Assembly (NCBI GenBank): GCA_018806915.1
Contig: JAGKQI010000103.1
Coordinates: 682,001 to 746,000 of the forward strand
Reading direction: 5' to 3'
DNA: 64,000 bases
Origin: Phytophthora colocasiae
Lineage: Eukaryota; Oomycota; Peronosporomycetes; Peronosporales; Peronosporaceae
The notes beneath the pieces were generated by a model that was not told the origin of the DNA, searched no databases, and saw only the letters and a program-made list of their open reading frames with translations. Each line of letters starts with the position of its first letter. Position 1 is the stretch's first letter. The translations under genes and the position numbers were made by a program. Positions 10,506-20,350 of the stretch are shown piece after piece.

Positions 10506-11820
10506 AAATAGTATTTTTGCACTGGATCAAATATCTTGAGTTCACTAAGATTTAACAATAACAATGTATCCAACGACAGCACTGACATGTATGTATGTAC
10601 GTGAACTTTCGTCTTGTCACCTGAGTGACAGCACTGACAGCATAATGGTATTGAATTGGTTCGGATTAATCTCGCGATACTGCGGTAACTGCACTGCATA
10701 AAGTGACCCAGACCGCCATCTCATGTCTCTCTCATCTTTTGTTCAGCTCCTTCACATGACATAACAGCGTCGTGATCATGTTTATTTAGAGCCACGTTCT
10801 GAAGTCGAGACTTGAACGCTGTCGACCATGTCGAAAAGGTGCTCCAGCTTGTCGTGACGGACCCAGCAGCTTTCGTCAGGAAGGCAATCCTGTTATAGAT
10901 TGACCACCAGGGGTGCATTGAATGAATTCAGTACATAGTCGTACTACGAGCGAACACACTTCAAGGACTGGCTTTTGAGAGATCTCGTGTCGCTGCTAAC
11001 TTCAACCTGAGCATCCCCCGAATCAGTCATTTATTGGTAAGTTTCAACAGATTCTGGAGGGATTGATCGCTTTAAACATAAAATACGCCTACCCCTTCAT
11101 TTTCCTCTGCTATCTAATTGGATGATATTATAGTGCCAAAACAAGATATGCATGTACCAAAACACGGTAGAGTTTACGCGACCCTTCGACTCGATGGTAG
11201 CATTTTGCTACCTTCGAGTGGGTCCAAACATCACCCACTTTTGCAAATGCTGTCGTTGGCAGCAGAATGCATCCATGTTCGCGATAGGGTTAATCGCTGC
11301 TCGGATTATTCACAGCGGTTGATGTGCCAGCGTGCTTAAAAGTATATATATGTGCCAGCGTGCTTAAAAGCGCTCTAGTGGAGATCAACGGCCTCAAATA
11401 CTAGCTCTGCTTCATGGCACTTCATCTTCACTAGTGTGGTTTGCAACGGGAGAGAAAATAGTGCTTGGAAACGTTTTACCCTGGGATATCATGACAAAAC
11501 TACGTCAAAAGTATCCATACAGCGGATGCCAGGTTCAAAAAATGTAATGAATCCGGTGCAAGCTTGCCTTTATCGCGGTTTCACGGCAACATACCTCGCA
11601 AACTGAGTTGCCACCATGAAGGAGCTCACGCCATCTCCTGCAGCGCCGTATTCGACCGGAGATTATGCCGGTGAAACAAGTACTAGTAGTGTACCCCGAT
11701 GACATCGTCCTTTGTCTCGCTTTGAAGTTCTCCACGCGTGTTCCTTACCTCTCGAGTAGATTCGCCGTTCATTGTCACCCGCAAAATCGAGTCCTGTGCG
11801 TCAGCAGCAGCCCCATCATC
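10506..11820. other. Intergenic, no gene recognised
   Basis: Only short ORFs occur, none resembling a family I know. Part of the segment just upstream of 10505 on the minus strand could be older M96-related sequence, but it is not readable as coding. Confidence 0.4.
11322..11370. repeat. Short direct repeat
   Basis: The 20-mer beginning TGTGCCAGCG and ending CTTAAAAG occurs at 11322-11341 and again at 11351-11370, separated by a TATATATA stretch. It looks like a slippage or microduplication. Confidence 0.8.
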
Positions 11821-11941
11821 AGGACGAATGACGGTCGTAGAAGAGCCAACATGAAGCTCCACCTGCCGCCAACAGACAAACTTTGTCTGTTGGCGGCAGG
11901 TGGAGCTTCATGTTGGCTCTTCTACGACCGTCATTCGTCCT
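11821..11941. repeat. Perfect inverted repeat, 60-bp arms, 1-base spacer
   Basis: Bases 11821-11880 are the exact reverse complement of 11882-11941, with a single C at 11881 between them. The match stops cleanly at both outer ends. No transposon ends or target duplication are visible. It abuts a second perfect inverted repeat and lies about 160 bp upstream of the kinase start at 12101, probably in its promoter or 5' UTR. Confidence 0.95.
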
Positions 11942-12045
11942 TGTTGTTGCTGTAAGTGGGGAATCGCGAAATGACCACCTTTACATGTTAGGTAACCACC
12001 TTTAAGGTGGTCATTTCGCGATTCCCCACTTACAGCAACAACAAG
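11940..12045. repeat. Perfect inverted repeat, 42-bp arms, 22-base loop
   Basis: Bases 11940-11981 are the exact reverse complement of 12004-12045, with a 22-base loop at 11982-12003. Its left arm begins where the right arm of the 60-bp repeat ends, overlapping by two bases. The right arm ends 55 bp before the kinase ATG. If it is transcribed, the RNA would form a very stable hairpin just ahead of the start codon. Confidence 0.95.
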
Positions 12046-12100
12046 TACAAGCGCTTCGTTTGCGATAACATTCGCGCGACATCAGCAGTCACAGGACTCA

Positions 12101-14308
12101 ATGGAGAAGGAGCTGAGTGCATCCAGTGGCCTCACACTTGGTGAATCCCCTCAACACGCTGCCAGTCCTCGATGCAGTCTCTTCCGACGTAGTAAACGCA
12201 CAAGTGACAGTGTCTCAAGACTCTCCGCTACTCCAGAAGACAGAAGACTTGGAAGACATTTAAATAGCAAAAGTTGTTCGTCTAACAGTACCAGTACCAG
12301 CTCCCGTCGACCGCTGGCTTTGCCCCACACGATCACAGAAAGACATGGAGGTCAGGAGCTCTGGGTGAAAGCTCCAGTTGTCTCTGGTTCGCTCGAGAAG
12401 CGAGGCTTTAGATGGCGCAAGAAGTGGAAATTACGCTTCGTGGAGCTGGATGGACGACAACTCGCGTATTATGAGGACTCGAGTGCGTTCAGTGCTACGA
12501 CAGCTACTGCTAGTGGCACCAAGAGGAACAGCAAACCGAAGAGGAAGGTGATGCTCACAGCTGACGCAGAACTGGAGGATTTAGACGAGACGACACTGTG
12601 TATTACGCCAGCGCTGGAGGAGAAGCCCTGGATGCTAAGAGCAAGAGATGCAGGCACTAAGCAGCGCTGGCTCGTGGCGTTGTCGGACTGTATTGACATT
12701 CTCGTGTGGCTGAGGCACTACAAGCTCGGAGCTGTCTTAGGTGTTGGAGGCAACGGTGTTGTACAGAAACTACAGGACGAACGTGATGGCACGTTGTATG
12801 CTGTCAAAGTGCTGGATGTAGCCAAGTTCCGACATCGAGAGCAAGTGGTTGCGGAGGTGGAGATCTTACGCAACATCACGAACAACATCAAACATCCAAA
12901 CCTCATTACGATCCACAAGGTCTATGAGGAACACCAAAAGGTTTACATTATTCAGGAAATGTGTACGGGAGGAGAACTGTACGACCGTGTGGTGCAGCGT
13001 GGCAAGTACTCAGAGAGAGACGCTGCTAACATTATGAGTCAGCTAGTGTCGGCGTTGCAGGCTCTGCATGCACACAACATCCTTCACTTGGACATTAAAC
13101 CGGAGAATATCCTGTTTTCGTCGGAAGACCCGGACTCCAAGATTCTACTCACAGATTTCGGACTGGCACGAATGATCAACGGCAAGCAGAACCCACTGGA
13201 TCAAGGCAAGTCCATGGCTGGAACCATCGGGTACATGGCTCCTGAGGTCATTTCTTCGCATGTGTACAGCGAAGCTGCTGATGTATTTAGCACCGGCGTT
13301 ATCCTGTTTATCCTGTTGGTTGGATACCCGCCGTTCTTTGGCGACTCGGAAGTGGAGATCCTGCTCAAGATCGCTCGAGGAGACTTTACATTTGATCCAC
13401 AGGACTGGGCACACGTGTCTGGATCAGCTAAGGAGCTGGTAGCACGCATGCTTGAAGTGCGTGCACAGGATCGTATCACAATCGATGAAGTGCTGACTCA
13501 CCCGTGGATCACGCGGGAGGTCGATCACAGAGGTGGTGATCGCGAGGAAGACCGTGACTTGAGCGCCAGTATGATGACTAAACTCCAGCGCTTCAACATC
13601 GACCGCAAGTCTCAGAACATGGGGTCGTTCATGGCGTCGATGCTCTTCGACGACAATGAGGCTGACTTTACGGCACTTGTGGACGAAGCAACCATCGAGA
13701 TGATGATCCGACAGTTGTGTGTTGAAGGCCAGAGCCGAATTCCTCTGCGTGGTGCGCATGTGATTGCCAAAGGACTTGGTCTATCGTCCTATATCGATGA
13801 GAAATCCTTTGTCAAGTTCCTAGACCAAGACAACGATGGCTTTATCAACGCCAGTGACTTCTGTGAAGGTGTTAAAGCATTACGCAACCACCATGAGTCT
13901 TTCGCATCGATGGTTTTCTCGGCAATACAGAAGATGAACTCGCTCGAAGAGAAGGGCGACTCAGATGAAGAACTTACAGACACGCCGGTGCTTGCGCGTG
14001 AACACTTCGCCACTGCGTTCTCAATGCTCGAGTGCCCTGAGCCTCTTGTTGAAGTCTTTTTCAAGTACGTTGACGACGAGGAGGAGAAGCAATTCGCTGC
14101 CAAAACACCGGACGACTCATCCACCTCGACATCTTCGTCGTGGTCAGTGAACGAAGCTGAGTTCGCGACGTTGTTCACACAGTTCTCTTTCATCGGCATG
14201 CTGTTCCTGCGCACGGCCAAGGACAATGTCGTCTCAATGGTCAAGTCACACAGTGTTGATGGTATGCCTCGTATCTCGGAAGACTCGTACTCATTCTCCT
14301 CACCATAG
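12101..14308 (+). CDS. PH-domain CaMK-type Ser/Thr kinase with EF-hand
   Basis: A 735-aa protein from one exon. After a Ser-rich N-terminus there is a PH domain (about residues 93-198, SGSLEKRGFRWRKKWKLRF to KQRWLVAL), predicted to bind phosphoinositide membranes. A complete kinase domain follows (about 207-472): glycine loop GVGGNGVV, K236 in YAVKV, HLDIKPEN (D331), DFGLA (D352), GTIGYMAPE, and a typical C-lobe ending in HPWI. The HLD form in place of HRD is usual for DAPK/MLCK-like CaMKs. A canonical EF-hand loop lies at 575-586 (DQDNDGFINASD), so calcium control is likely. It resembles a calcium-dependent kinase with added PH targeting. It converges on the phospholipase gene, with 113 bp between stops. 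Confidence 0.9.
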   Translation: MEKELSASSGLTLGESPQHAASPRCSLFRRSKRTSDSVSRLSATPEDRRLGRHLNSKSCSSNSTSTSSRRPLALPHTITERHGGQELWVKAPVVSGSLEKRGFRWRKKWKLRFVELDGRQLAYYEDSSAFSATTATASGTKRNSKPKRKVMLTADAELEDLDETTLCITPALEEKPWMLRARDAGTKQRWLVALSDCIDILVWLRHYKLGAVLGVGGNGVVQKLQDERDGTLYAVKVLDVAKFRHREQVVAEVEILRNITNNIKHPNLITIHKVYEEHQKVYIIQEMCTGGELYDRVVQRGKYSERDAANIMSQLVSALQALHAHNILHLDIKPENILFSSEDPDSKILLTDFGLARMINGKQNPLDQGKSMAGTIGYMAPEVISSHVYSEAADVFSTGVILFILLVGYPPFFGDSEVEILLKIARGDFTFDPQDWAHVSGSAKELVARMLEVRAQDRITIDEVLTHPWITREVDHRGGDREEDRDLSASMMTKLQRFNIDRKSQNMGSFMASMLFDDNEADFTALVDEATIEMMIRQLCVEGQSRIPLRGAHVIAKGLGLSSYIDEKSFVKFLDQDNDGFINASDFCEGVKALRNHHESFASMVFSAIQKMNSLEEKGDSDEELTDTPVLAREHFATAFSMLECPEPLVEVFFKYVDDEEEKQFAAKTPDDSSTSTSSSWSVNEAEFATLFTQFSFIGMLFLRTAKDNVVSMVKSHSVDGMPRISEDSYSFSSP

Positions 14309-14421
14309 AAGACCAACACCAGTAGGTAGATTTTTACAAACGTATTTACTCAAAATCGTGGCGTACGAAGCGCCAATTTACTTTGATGCCAGCGTTTGCC
14401 AGCTTATACTTCTAGCCTTCC

Positions 14422-17400
14422 TTACGTGATGACGCTGAGCTTGGACGGCTTCGTTGATGGCGAATCTGGAGGTGTCACCGGTGGGGTCGTGCGCTTGATG
14501 TCAGCATCTGGCTCCGCATCCAGCACGCGACTAATCCAATCTTTGATACGCGGCAACGCGTAGTTGTATCCAACTTGGATAATCTCTTCACTCTTGTTGA
14601 ACTCCAAAGTTCCGTAGTCCTTAACTGGAGGACGTAGGTACAGGTCAATACATTCCTCCTTGATGCGCTCCTTGTGTTGCTCTGATGAGACGTAAGCCAA
14701 AGCTGCAGATACATCGCCCATAGATGGCACTGACACAGTCTTCGCAAACGGATTGAGCTTGTTCCACAACAGCCACCATCCCGACAACGCACTGCCATAG
14801 TCGTAGAAATCTGTGCGAGACTCGCTAGCCACATCCACCGCGAAAATGAACTTGATGCCACCTTCTTCCTTCATGACATCCGCTGGAAGGTTGTTCATGT
14901 ACCCGCCGTCAAGCAGCAATGAACCGTTCTCTGAGATCGGAGGGAAGTACCCTTGTAAGCTCATAGACGCTCTAACATATTTCCACGCTGGTCCGCTGCG
15001 GTGCACACTCATTCGCGACTTCGCGATATCTGTGGATACACAAAAGTAGTTGAGCATCAAGTCCTCGATCGATAAGTCGTAGAAGTGCGCGCGGATGCTC
15101 TCGTTGAAACGCGTTCCATTGAAGAAGGAGGAAATCGGGAGCGTCAGGTCTCGTAGCTTCTCGAATATACTGCTCAGACCTGCTGATAACTGCTGAACCT
15201 TGGATTCCACCAGGCTTAGACTGTTCGGGTGCAGAGCGTAGAGCCCACCAATGAAGGCTCCAATACTGGTGCCACCAACGACATCAACGTGGATGCCACA
15301 TTCTTCAAGCGCACGCAGAACTCCAATATGAGCAAGACCCCTAGCTCCACCACCTCCAAGTACCAAGCCCACAGCATTACCAGTGATTCGACGACTTAGA
15401 CGCATGAAGTCTGAGCGGTGTTCTTCGAACGGAACCTGAACGTTATGAAAACCACTGATCCACTCATATTTCTCCATGGGGAGAATGAAACGTGGCAACA
15501 GCGGACTGTCAATCTGCAGTCGCAATTTCCTCTTTAAGGCGTAAGAACGTGAAGATCCATTTGCCTCTTGCTTTGCAGCAGCTTCCAGAGCAGTCAACGT
15601 CCAGTCCTTCTCACGGATACGAACGACGTTAATCTCAGCGTCTCGCTTGTCCCAAGCATCTTCCAAAATCGACACCATATCGCTGACGAACGTCTGCTGA
15701 GGATGCGTGTCAGAGCAGAGCAGCAAAATATGATCAGCCTGACGAAGACAGAGCTTCGTCCAAGCCGTCAACTGCGGATCAGCCTCGTAAATCACCAATT
15801 CGTTAGAACTTTCGATTTCTCCCATCCAAGTCGTAAGGTTAGCACGTGACACTCGTGAATTACTGATCCACTGCTCCCCAAGGAAAGCCTTGGCTTTTCT
15901 TGACGATACTGTCTCTACTGAGGCTAGAGTCTTTAACGACATTTCCAAATGAGAGCAGAACGTCTGGATCTTGGTCATCTTTGTCAGCGATAGAACAGCA
16001 ACGGTACCAATAGGCAGATTGTTCCCTGTCTTCTGTCCATCCGTCGTAGTCGAGCTCGATCCAAGAGAGAGCAAATAATTGCTTCGGGATTTGGCACCGC
16101 TTACATCCGCCATCAGTGAATCAACTCGAGGAGTTGGCATTCGACGCGCCAAATTATTCGTGAAATGGATCAAAACGGACGGATACTTGCTCACAACATA
16201 GTCAAACACATTTCTCGACATTTGCGAGATCTGAGAGTCACGGATTGCAAACACCGACGAGTTGCTGGCTCCTGATGCTAACATATCCATCGCACCCAAA
16301 GTGGCACCACGAACCAGCTCGTTTATCGTTTCCACCTCCTTGCTGCGGTGATAGTGCACTTGAACTGCGCGCAATCGGCCGCTGATAACTGTAAACACAG
16401 AGTCGCACAGATCTCCACGGTCAAATAGACTCTCACCGCTGTGGAGGTGCAACCAATCGAACGACGTGTCAGCCACACAAACCAGATCCGAGTACTGGTC
16501 GAGTAGATGGCTCGTACATTTCACAGCAACGGGGTTGATCTGCAAAAGGCTGCAGAAGAGTGCGTCAGGGATCAAAAGCAAAGTCGTGTCTTCGAGGCAA
16601 ACGTTGCGGGTACTGACGTAGTGCGAGCCGACAAAACACGCGGAGATACCGACTTCACACCCCTTTGTCGCCTTGTACAACTCCGCATACTTCTGCGGGG
16701 CTGTGGCAACTTGTACACTTACGGATCCGTCCAACACGATATGCACGCCAAGTGCATTCGTGGCATTTCCAGGTTCGCGGATAGTCTGGTTCTTCGTACG
16801 CTTGATAACCTTCACACAGCTCGCAAATGTCGAGCGTAACTCCGAGTCCAACAAGCCGATGGCATCTGCAACATTATCCATTATCTCCTTGATAGGAGGT
16901 TTTTCCGTATCGCTTTCTTCTTCATTATCCAGTAGTGATGGGGATACTAGGGGAACAGCGCTGATAATCTTCGACGACAACCCAAAGTGGTCAATTAGCG
17001 ACTTGGCCGTGATCTTCTCCACTTGACTCAGTGCAGCCTGTGACAATCGGTAAAAGGCCTCTGGATAATTCTCCAGTACCTCTTTAATGGAATGTGTCGG
17101 GATCTTAAACAGTCGTGTTCCATCTTCTTCAGCCCGTGCGGACAAGTTCCCACACACTTTCTTCACTTGGTTTCTGCATTTTTCTTGCTGCAACTCACTC
17201 ACGAGCACTGTAAGCAACGGCAACGACGACGTCAGTGTGTCACCACGTCCCAGTAACTTCGAGAAGCGTTGATCATCCGTATCACCATGAATCGTCAACG
17301 ACGCCGAGCCATTGACAATCATCAGTATCGATCCATCCAGCTCTCCCTTGTCGAAGATAGCTTCACCTTTAGCAAATCGTAAAATCCTCAAATCTCTCGC

Positions 17401-17928
17401 CAAAGGACCCACAAATTCTCCACGTAAGAATGAGAAAACCTTGGACAACGTATCATAAATAAACTTGAGGTTCTCCGGACCGCAGTTCTGCCGCAGTTCC
17501 TTCGGGAACGTGATATGATCTTCCAGCTCTAATTGGTGGTTCTCCTGCATGCGCTCGCGTTCAGCTTCCAGTAGATCGGAGAAGGATTTCGAGTGCTTTG
17601 AGTTATGACGCAGCCGCTTGGACGTGGGCGATGATGGCTGCTTTACTAGTTTAGGCGGCATTTTGCGCGGACGTACTTGGCGTGAAGCAACCCACACGAA
17701 CAACACGCCTAGCACCAATGCGACTGCCACGAGAGTAGCTACACCACCCACCGCGTACGGGTTCTGCTCCTCTACGTGGCCGCGTACATCGGCGGCCAAG
17801 CGCGACGTCTTGTGTGCTGCCTTGGCTCCAACGCGCGTGAAAGCCACAAGACGCAGACGTAGCCATGTCCACAGGTCGGACCCTGCCCGTGTAAGCTCCA
17901 GATTCATAGACAATGTGGCTGTTTGCAT
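14422..17928 (-). CDS. Neuropathy-target-esterase-type patatin phospholipase
   Basis: An 1168-aa protein from the ATG at 17928; the longer open frame upstream begins only with TTG and a CTT-microsatellite-encoded Arg run, so ATG is preferred. The layout is that of PNPLA6/NTE (yeast Nte1): an N-terminal membrane helix (about 56-79), three cyclic-nucleotide-binding-like domains (about 160-290, 365-480 and 480-590), and a C-terminal patatin domain. The patatin domain has the oxyanion loop GGGGARG (about 857-864), the nucleophile elbow GTSIG (S888) and the dyad aspartate in DGG (D1007). Family members deacylate phosphatidylcholine and lysophosphatidylcholine at the ER. All catalytic residues are present. 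No intron is needed. Confidence 0.92.
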   Translation of the reverse strand: MQTATLSMNLELTRAGSDLWTWLRLRLVAFTRVGAKAAHKTSRLAADVRGHVEEQNPYAVGGVATLVAVALVLGVLFVWVASRQVRPRKMPPKLVKQPSSPTSKRLRHNSKHSKSFSDLLEAERERMQENHQLELEDHITFPKELRQNCGPENLKFIYDTLSKVFSFLRGEFVGPLARDLRILRFAKGEAIFDKGELDGSILMIVNGSASLTIHGDTDDQRFSKLLGRGDTLTSSLPLLTVLVSELQQEKCRNQVKKVCGNLSARAEEDGTRLFKIPTHSIKEVLENYPEAFYRLSQAALSQVEKITAKSLIDHFGLSSKIISAVPLVSPSLLDNEEESDTEKPPIKEIMDNVADAIGLLDSELRSTFASCVKVIKRTKNQTIREPGNATNALGVHIVLDGSVSVQVATAPQKYAELYKATKGCEVGISACFVGSHYVSTRNVCLEDTTLLLIPDALFCSLLQINPVAVKCTSHLLDQYSDLVCVADTSFDWLHLHSGESLFDRGDLCDSVFTVISGRLRAVQVHYHRSKEVETINELVRGATLGAMDMLASGASNSSVFAIRDSQISQMSRNVFDYVVSKYPSVLIHFTNNLARRMPTPRVDSLMADVSGAKSRSNYLLSLGSSSTTTDGQKTGNNLPIGTVAVLSLTKMTKIQTFCSHLEMSLKTLASVETVSSRKAKAFLGEQWISNSRVSRANLTTWMGEIESSNELVIYEADPQLTAWTKLCLRQADHILLLCSDTHPQQTFVSDMVSILEDAWDKRDAEINVVRIREKDWTLTALEAAAKQEANGSSRSYALKRKLRLQIDSPLLPRFILPMEKYEWISGFHNVQVPFEEHRSDFMRLSRRITGNAVGLVLGGGGARGLAHIGVLRALEECGIHVDVVGGTSIGAFIGGLYALHPNSLSLVESKVQQLSAGLSSIFEKLRDLTLPISSFFNGTRFNESIRAHFYDLSIEDLMLNYFCVSTDIAKSRMSVHRSGPAWKYVRASMSLQGYFPPISENGSLLLDGGYMNNLPADVMKEEGGIKFIFAVDVASESRTDFYDYGSALSGWWLLWNKLNPFAKTVSVPSMGDVSAALAYVSSEQHKERIKEECIDLYLRPPVKDYGTLEFNKSEEIIQVGYNYALPRIKDWISRVLDAEPDADIKRTTPPVTPPDSPSTKPSKLSVIT

Positions 17929-18090
17929 GAACTGATGCAGCCAACACTTGCTTCTTCTTCTTCTTCTTCTTGGCAAAATTTAGACTGGAGATCATTTTAT
18001 CCGGATCACGTCCGCTTGGTGATATAGACTTGTCTCAGAACGGGTGGCCCGGTGCAATACAATCTGGTCGGACCATCTAGATTCTAGATA

Positions 18091-18413
18091 TCTCTACTCT
18101 CTAGGCTAGTGCGGCGTCTGTGTGTCCGTTGTGTGTGTGTTCAACGTCTTAGCGCATAAACCTGCGTAGCTACCTGTCTCTCCATTTTGTACATGTACGT
18201 ATTCTATACTGTATTTTCCCATGGTGTAGCCTATCCCTATGTTCTAGACTGCTCTCAGGAATGACAAAATTACAAATATAGCCCACTAATGATAACCCTC
18301 TCAATGGCCTCTGATTGGTCCGCACACCCGGCCACAAAATATTTGATTGGACAAAATTAAGCAAAGTACGATTAAAATGCTGAGCTGCCCCGCTTTACAG
18401 ACCGGTGATTGGC
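18091..18413. repeat. L module (first copy)
   Basis: This is the representative L unit. It starts with CTCTAGGCTAGTG, has a GT-rich stretch (GTGTGTCCGTTGTGTG) whose repeat number varies among copies, a conserved ~230-bp body, and ends GACCGGTGATTGGC. Apart from length changes in the GT stretch, most copies differ at only a few positions. The first and last copies and those near 25370 and 26763 are the most diverged. Confidence 0.85.
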
Positions 18414-18607
18414 TAAAATACATCCTACCGAGCGAAGCGAAGGTAGCACCTCGGCCAACTGGCGCGCGCCGAAGGTGTGGCGCCGGTGGTGAGTAGTGGA
18501 GCGAACTGGAACAGTGAGCACCACGGGTTTCAACCAAACACATACAAAACCGCCCGCAAAAGCGGGCGCCACTCGGCTAAAATTGCTTCGATAAGTACGA
18601 AATAGTA

Positions 18608-18631
18608 GCTGCGAGCTCGCGAGCTCGCAGC
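18608..18631. repeat. 24-bp perfect palindrome core of S module
   Basis: The sequence GCTGCGAGCTCG is followed at once by its exact reverse complement. Other S modules have either this 24-bp form or a 16-bp form lacking one GCGAGCTC unit (for example at 22092, 24036 and 24740). The two forms differ by exactly one internal 8-bp unit, and both are self-complementary. Confidence 0.9.
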
Positions 18632-18783
18632 CCCCACTGGTGATTGGCTAAAATACATCCTACCGAGCGAAGCGAAGGTAGCACCTCGGCCAACTGGCGC
18701 GCGCCGAAGGTGTGGCGCCGATGGTGAGTAGTAGGGCGAACTGGAACAGTGAGCACCACGGGCTTCAACCAAACACATACAAA

Positions 18784-18803
18784 CCGCCCGCAAAAGCGGG
18801 CGG
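18784..18803. repeat. Hairpin at the end of M modules (representative)
   Basis: CCGCCCGC and GCGGGCGG are perfect 8-bp arms around an AAAA loop. The hairpin recurs near the end of nearly all M modules. A common variant ends GCGGGCGCC, which pairs over a shorter stem. One copy (about 25114-25134) has a substitution breaking the stem. Confidence 0.9.
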
Positions 18804-20350
18804 CACTCGGCTAAAATACATCCTACCGACCGAAGCGAAGGTAGCACCTCGGCTCAACTGGCGCGCGCCGAAGGTGTGGCGCCGATGGTGAAAGTAGAAG
18901 GGCGAACTGGAACAGTGAGCACCACGGGCTTCAACCAAACACATACAAACCGCCCGCAAAAGCGGGCGGCACTCGGCTGTCTCTGCCCTCTAGGCTAGTG
19001 CCGTGTCTGTGTGTCCGTTGTGTGTGTTCAACGTCGTAGCGCATAAACCTGCGTAGCTACCTGTCTCTCCATTGTGTACATGTACGTATTCTATACTGTA
19101 TTTTCCCATGGTGTAGCCTATCCCTATGTTCTAGACTGCTCTCAGGAATGCCAAAATTACAAATATAGCCCACTAATGATAACCCTCTCAATGGCCTCTG
19201 ATTGGTCCGCACACCCGGCCACAAAATATTTGATTGGACAAAATTAAGCAAAGTACGATTAAAATGCTGAGCTGCCCCGCTTTACAGACCGGTGATTGGC
19301 TAAAATACATCCTACCGAGCGAAGCGAAGGTAGCACCTCGGCCAACTGGCGCGCGCCGAAGGTGTGGCGCCGGTGGTGAGTAGTGGGGCGAACTGGAACA
19401 GTGAGCCCCACGGGTTTCAACCAAACACATACAAACCGCCCGCAAAAGCGGGCGGCACTCGGCTAAAATACATCCTACCGACCGAAGCGAAGGTAGCACC
19501 TCGGCCAACTGGCGCGCGCCGAAGGTGTGGCGCCGATGGTGAGTAGTGGGGCGAACTGGAACAGTGAGCACCACGGGCTTCAACCAAACACATACAAACC
19601 GCCCGCAAAAGCGGGCGGCACTCGGCTAGTCTCTACTCTCTAGGCTAGTGCGGCGTCTGTGTGTCCGTTGTGTGTGTGTTCAACGTCTTAGCGCATAAAC
19701 CTGCGTAGCTACCTGTCTCTCCATTGTGTACATGTACGTATTCTATACTGTATTTTCCCATAGTGTAGCCTATCCCTACGTTCTAGACTGCTCTCAGGAA
19801 TGCCAAAATTACAAATATAGCCCACTAATGATAACCCTCTCAATGGCCTCTGATTGGTCCGCACACCCGGCCACAAAATATTTAATTTTACAAAATTAAG
19901 CAAAGTACGATTAAAATGCTGATCTGCACCGCTTTTCAGACCGGTGATTGGCTAAAATGCATCCTACCGAGCGAAGCGACGGTAGCACCTCGGCCACCGG
20001 GCGCGCGCCGACGGTGTGGCGCCGATGGAGAGTAGGGGGGCGAACTGGAACAGTGAGCCCCACGGGTTTCAACCAAACACATACAAACCGCCCGCAAAAG
20101 CGGGCGCCACTCAACTAAAATTGCTTCGATAAGTACGAAATAGTAGCTGCGAGCTCGCGAGCTCGCAGCCACTGGTGATTGGCTAAAATACATCCTACCG
20201 AGCGAAGCGAAGGTAGCACCTAGGCGGACTGGCGCGCGCCGAAGGAGTGCCGCCGATGGTGAAGTAGTAGGGCGAACTGGAACAGTGAGCACCACGGGCT
20301 TCAACCAAACACATACAAACCGCCCGCAAAAGCGGGCGGCACTCGGCTAG

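Noticed and set aside
11665..11955. 96-codon plus-strand ORF across the first palindrome
   Set aside because: Its 3' third is simply the inverted repeat read through, and no homologous pattern is seen.
17929..17976. N-terminal extension of the phospholipase (Arg run)
   Set aside because: It begins with TTG and is encoded by a CTT microsatellite; the ATG at 17928 is a better start.
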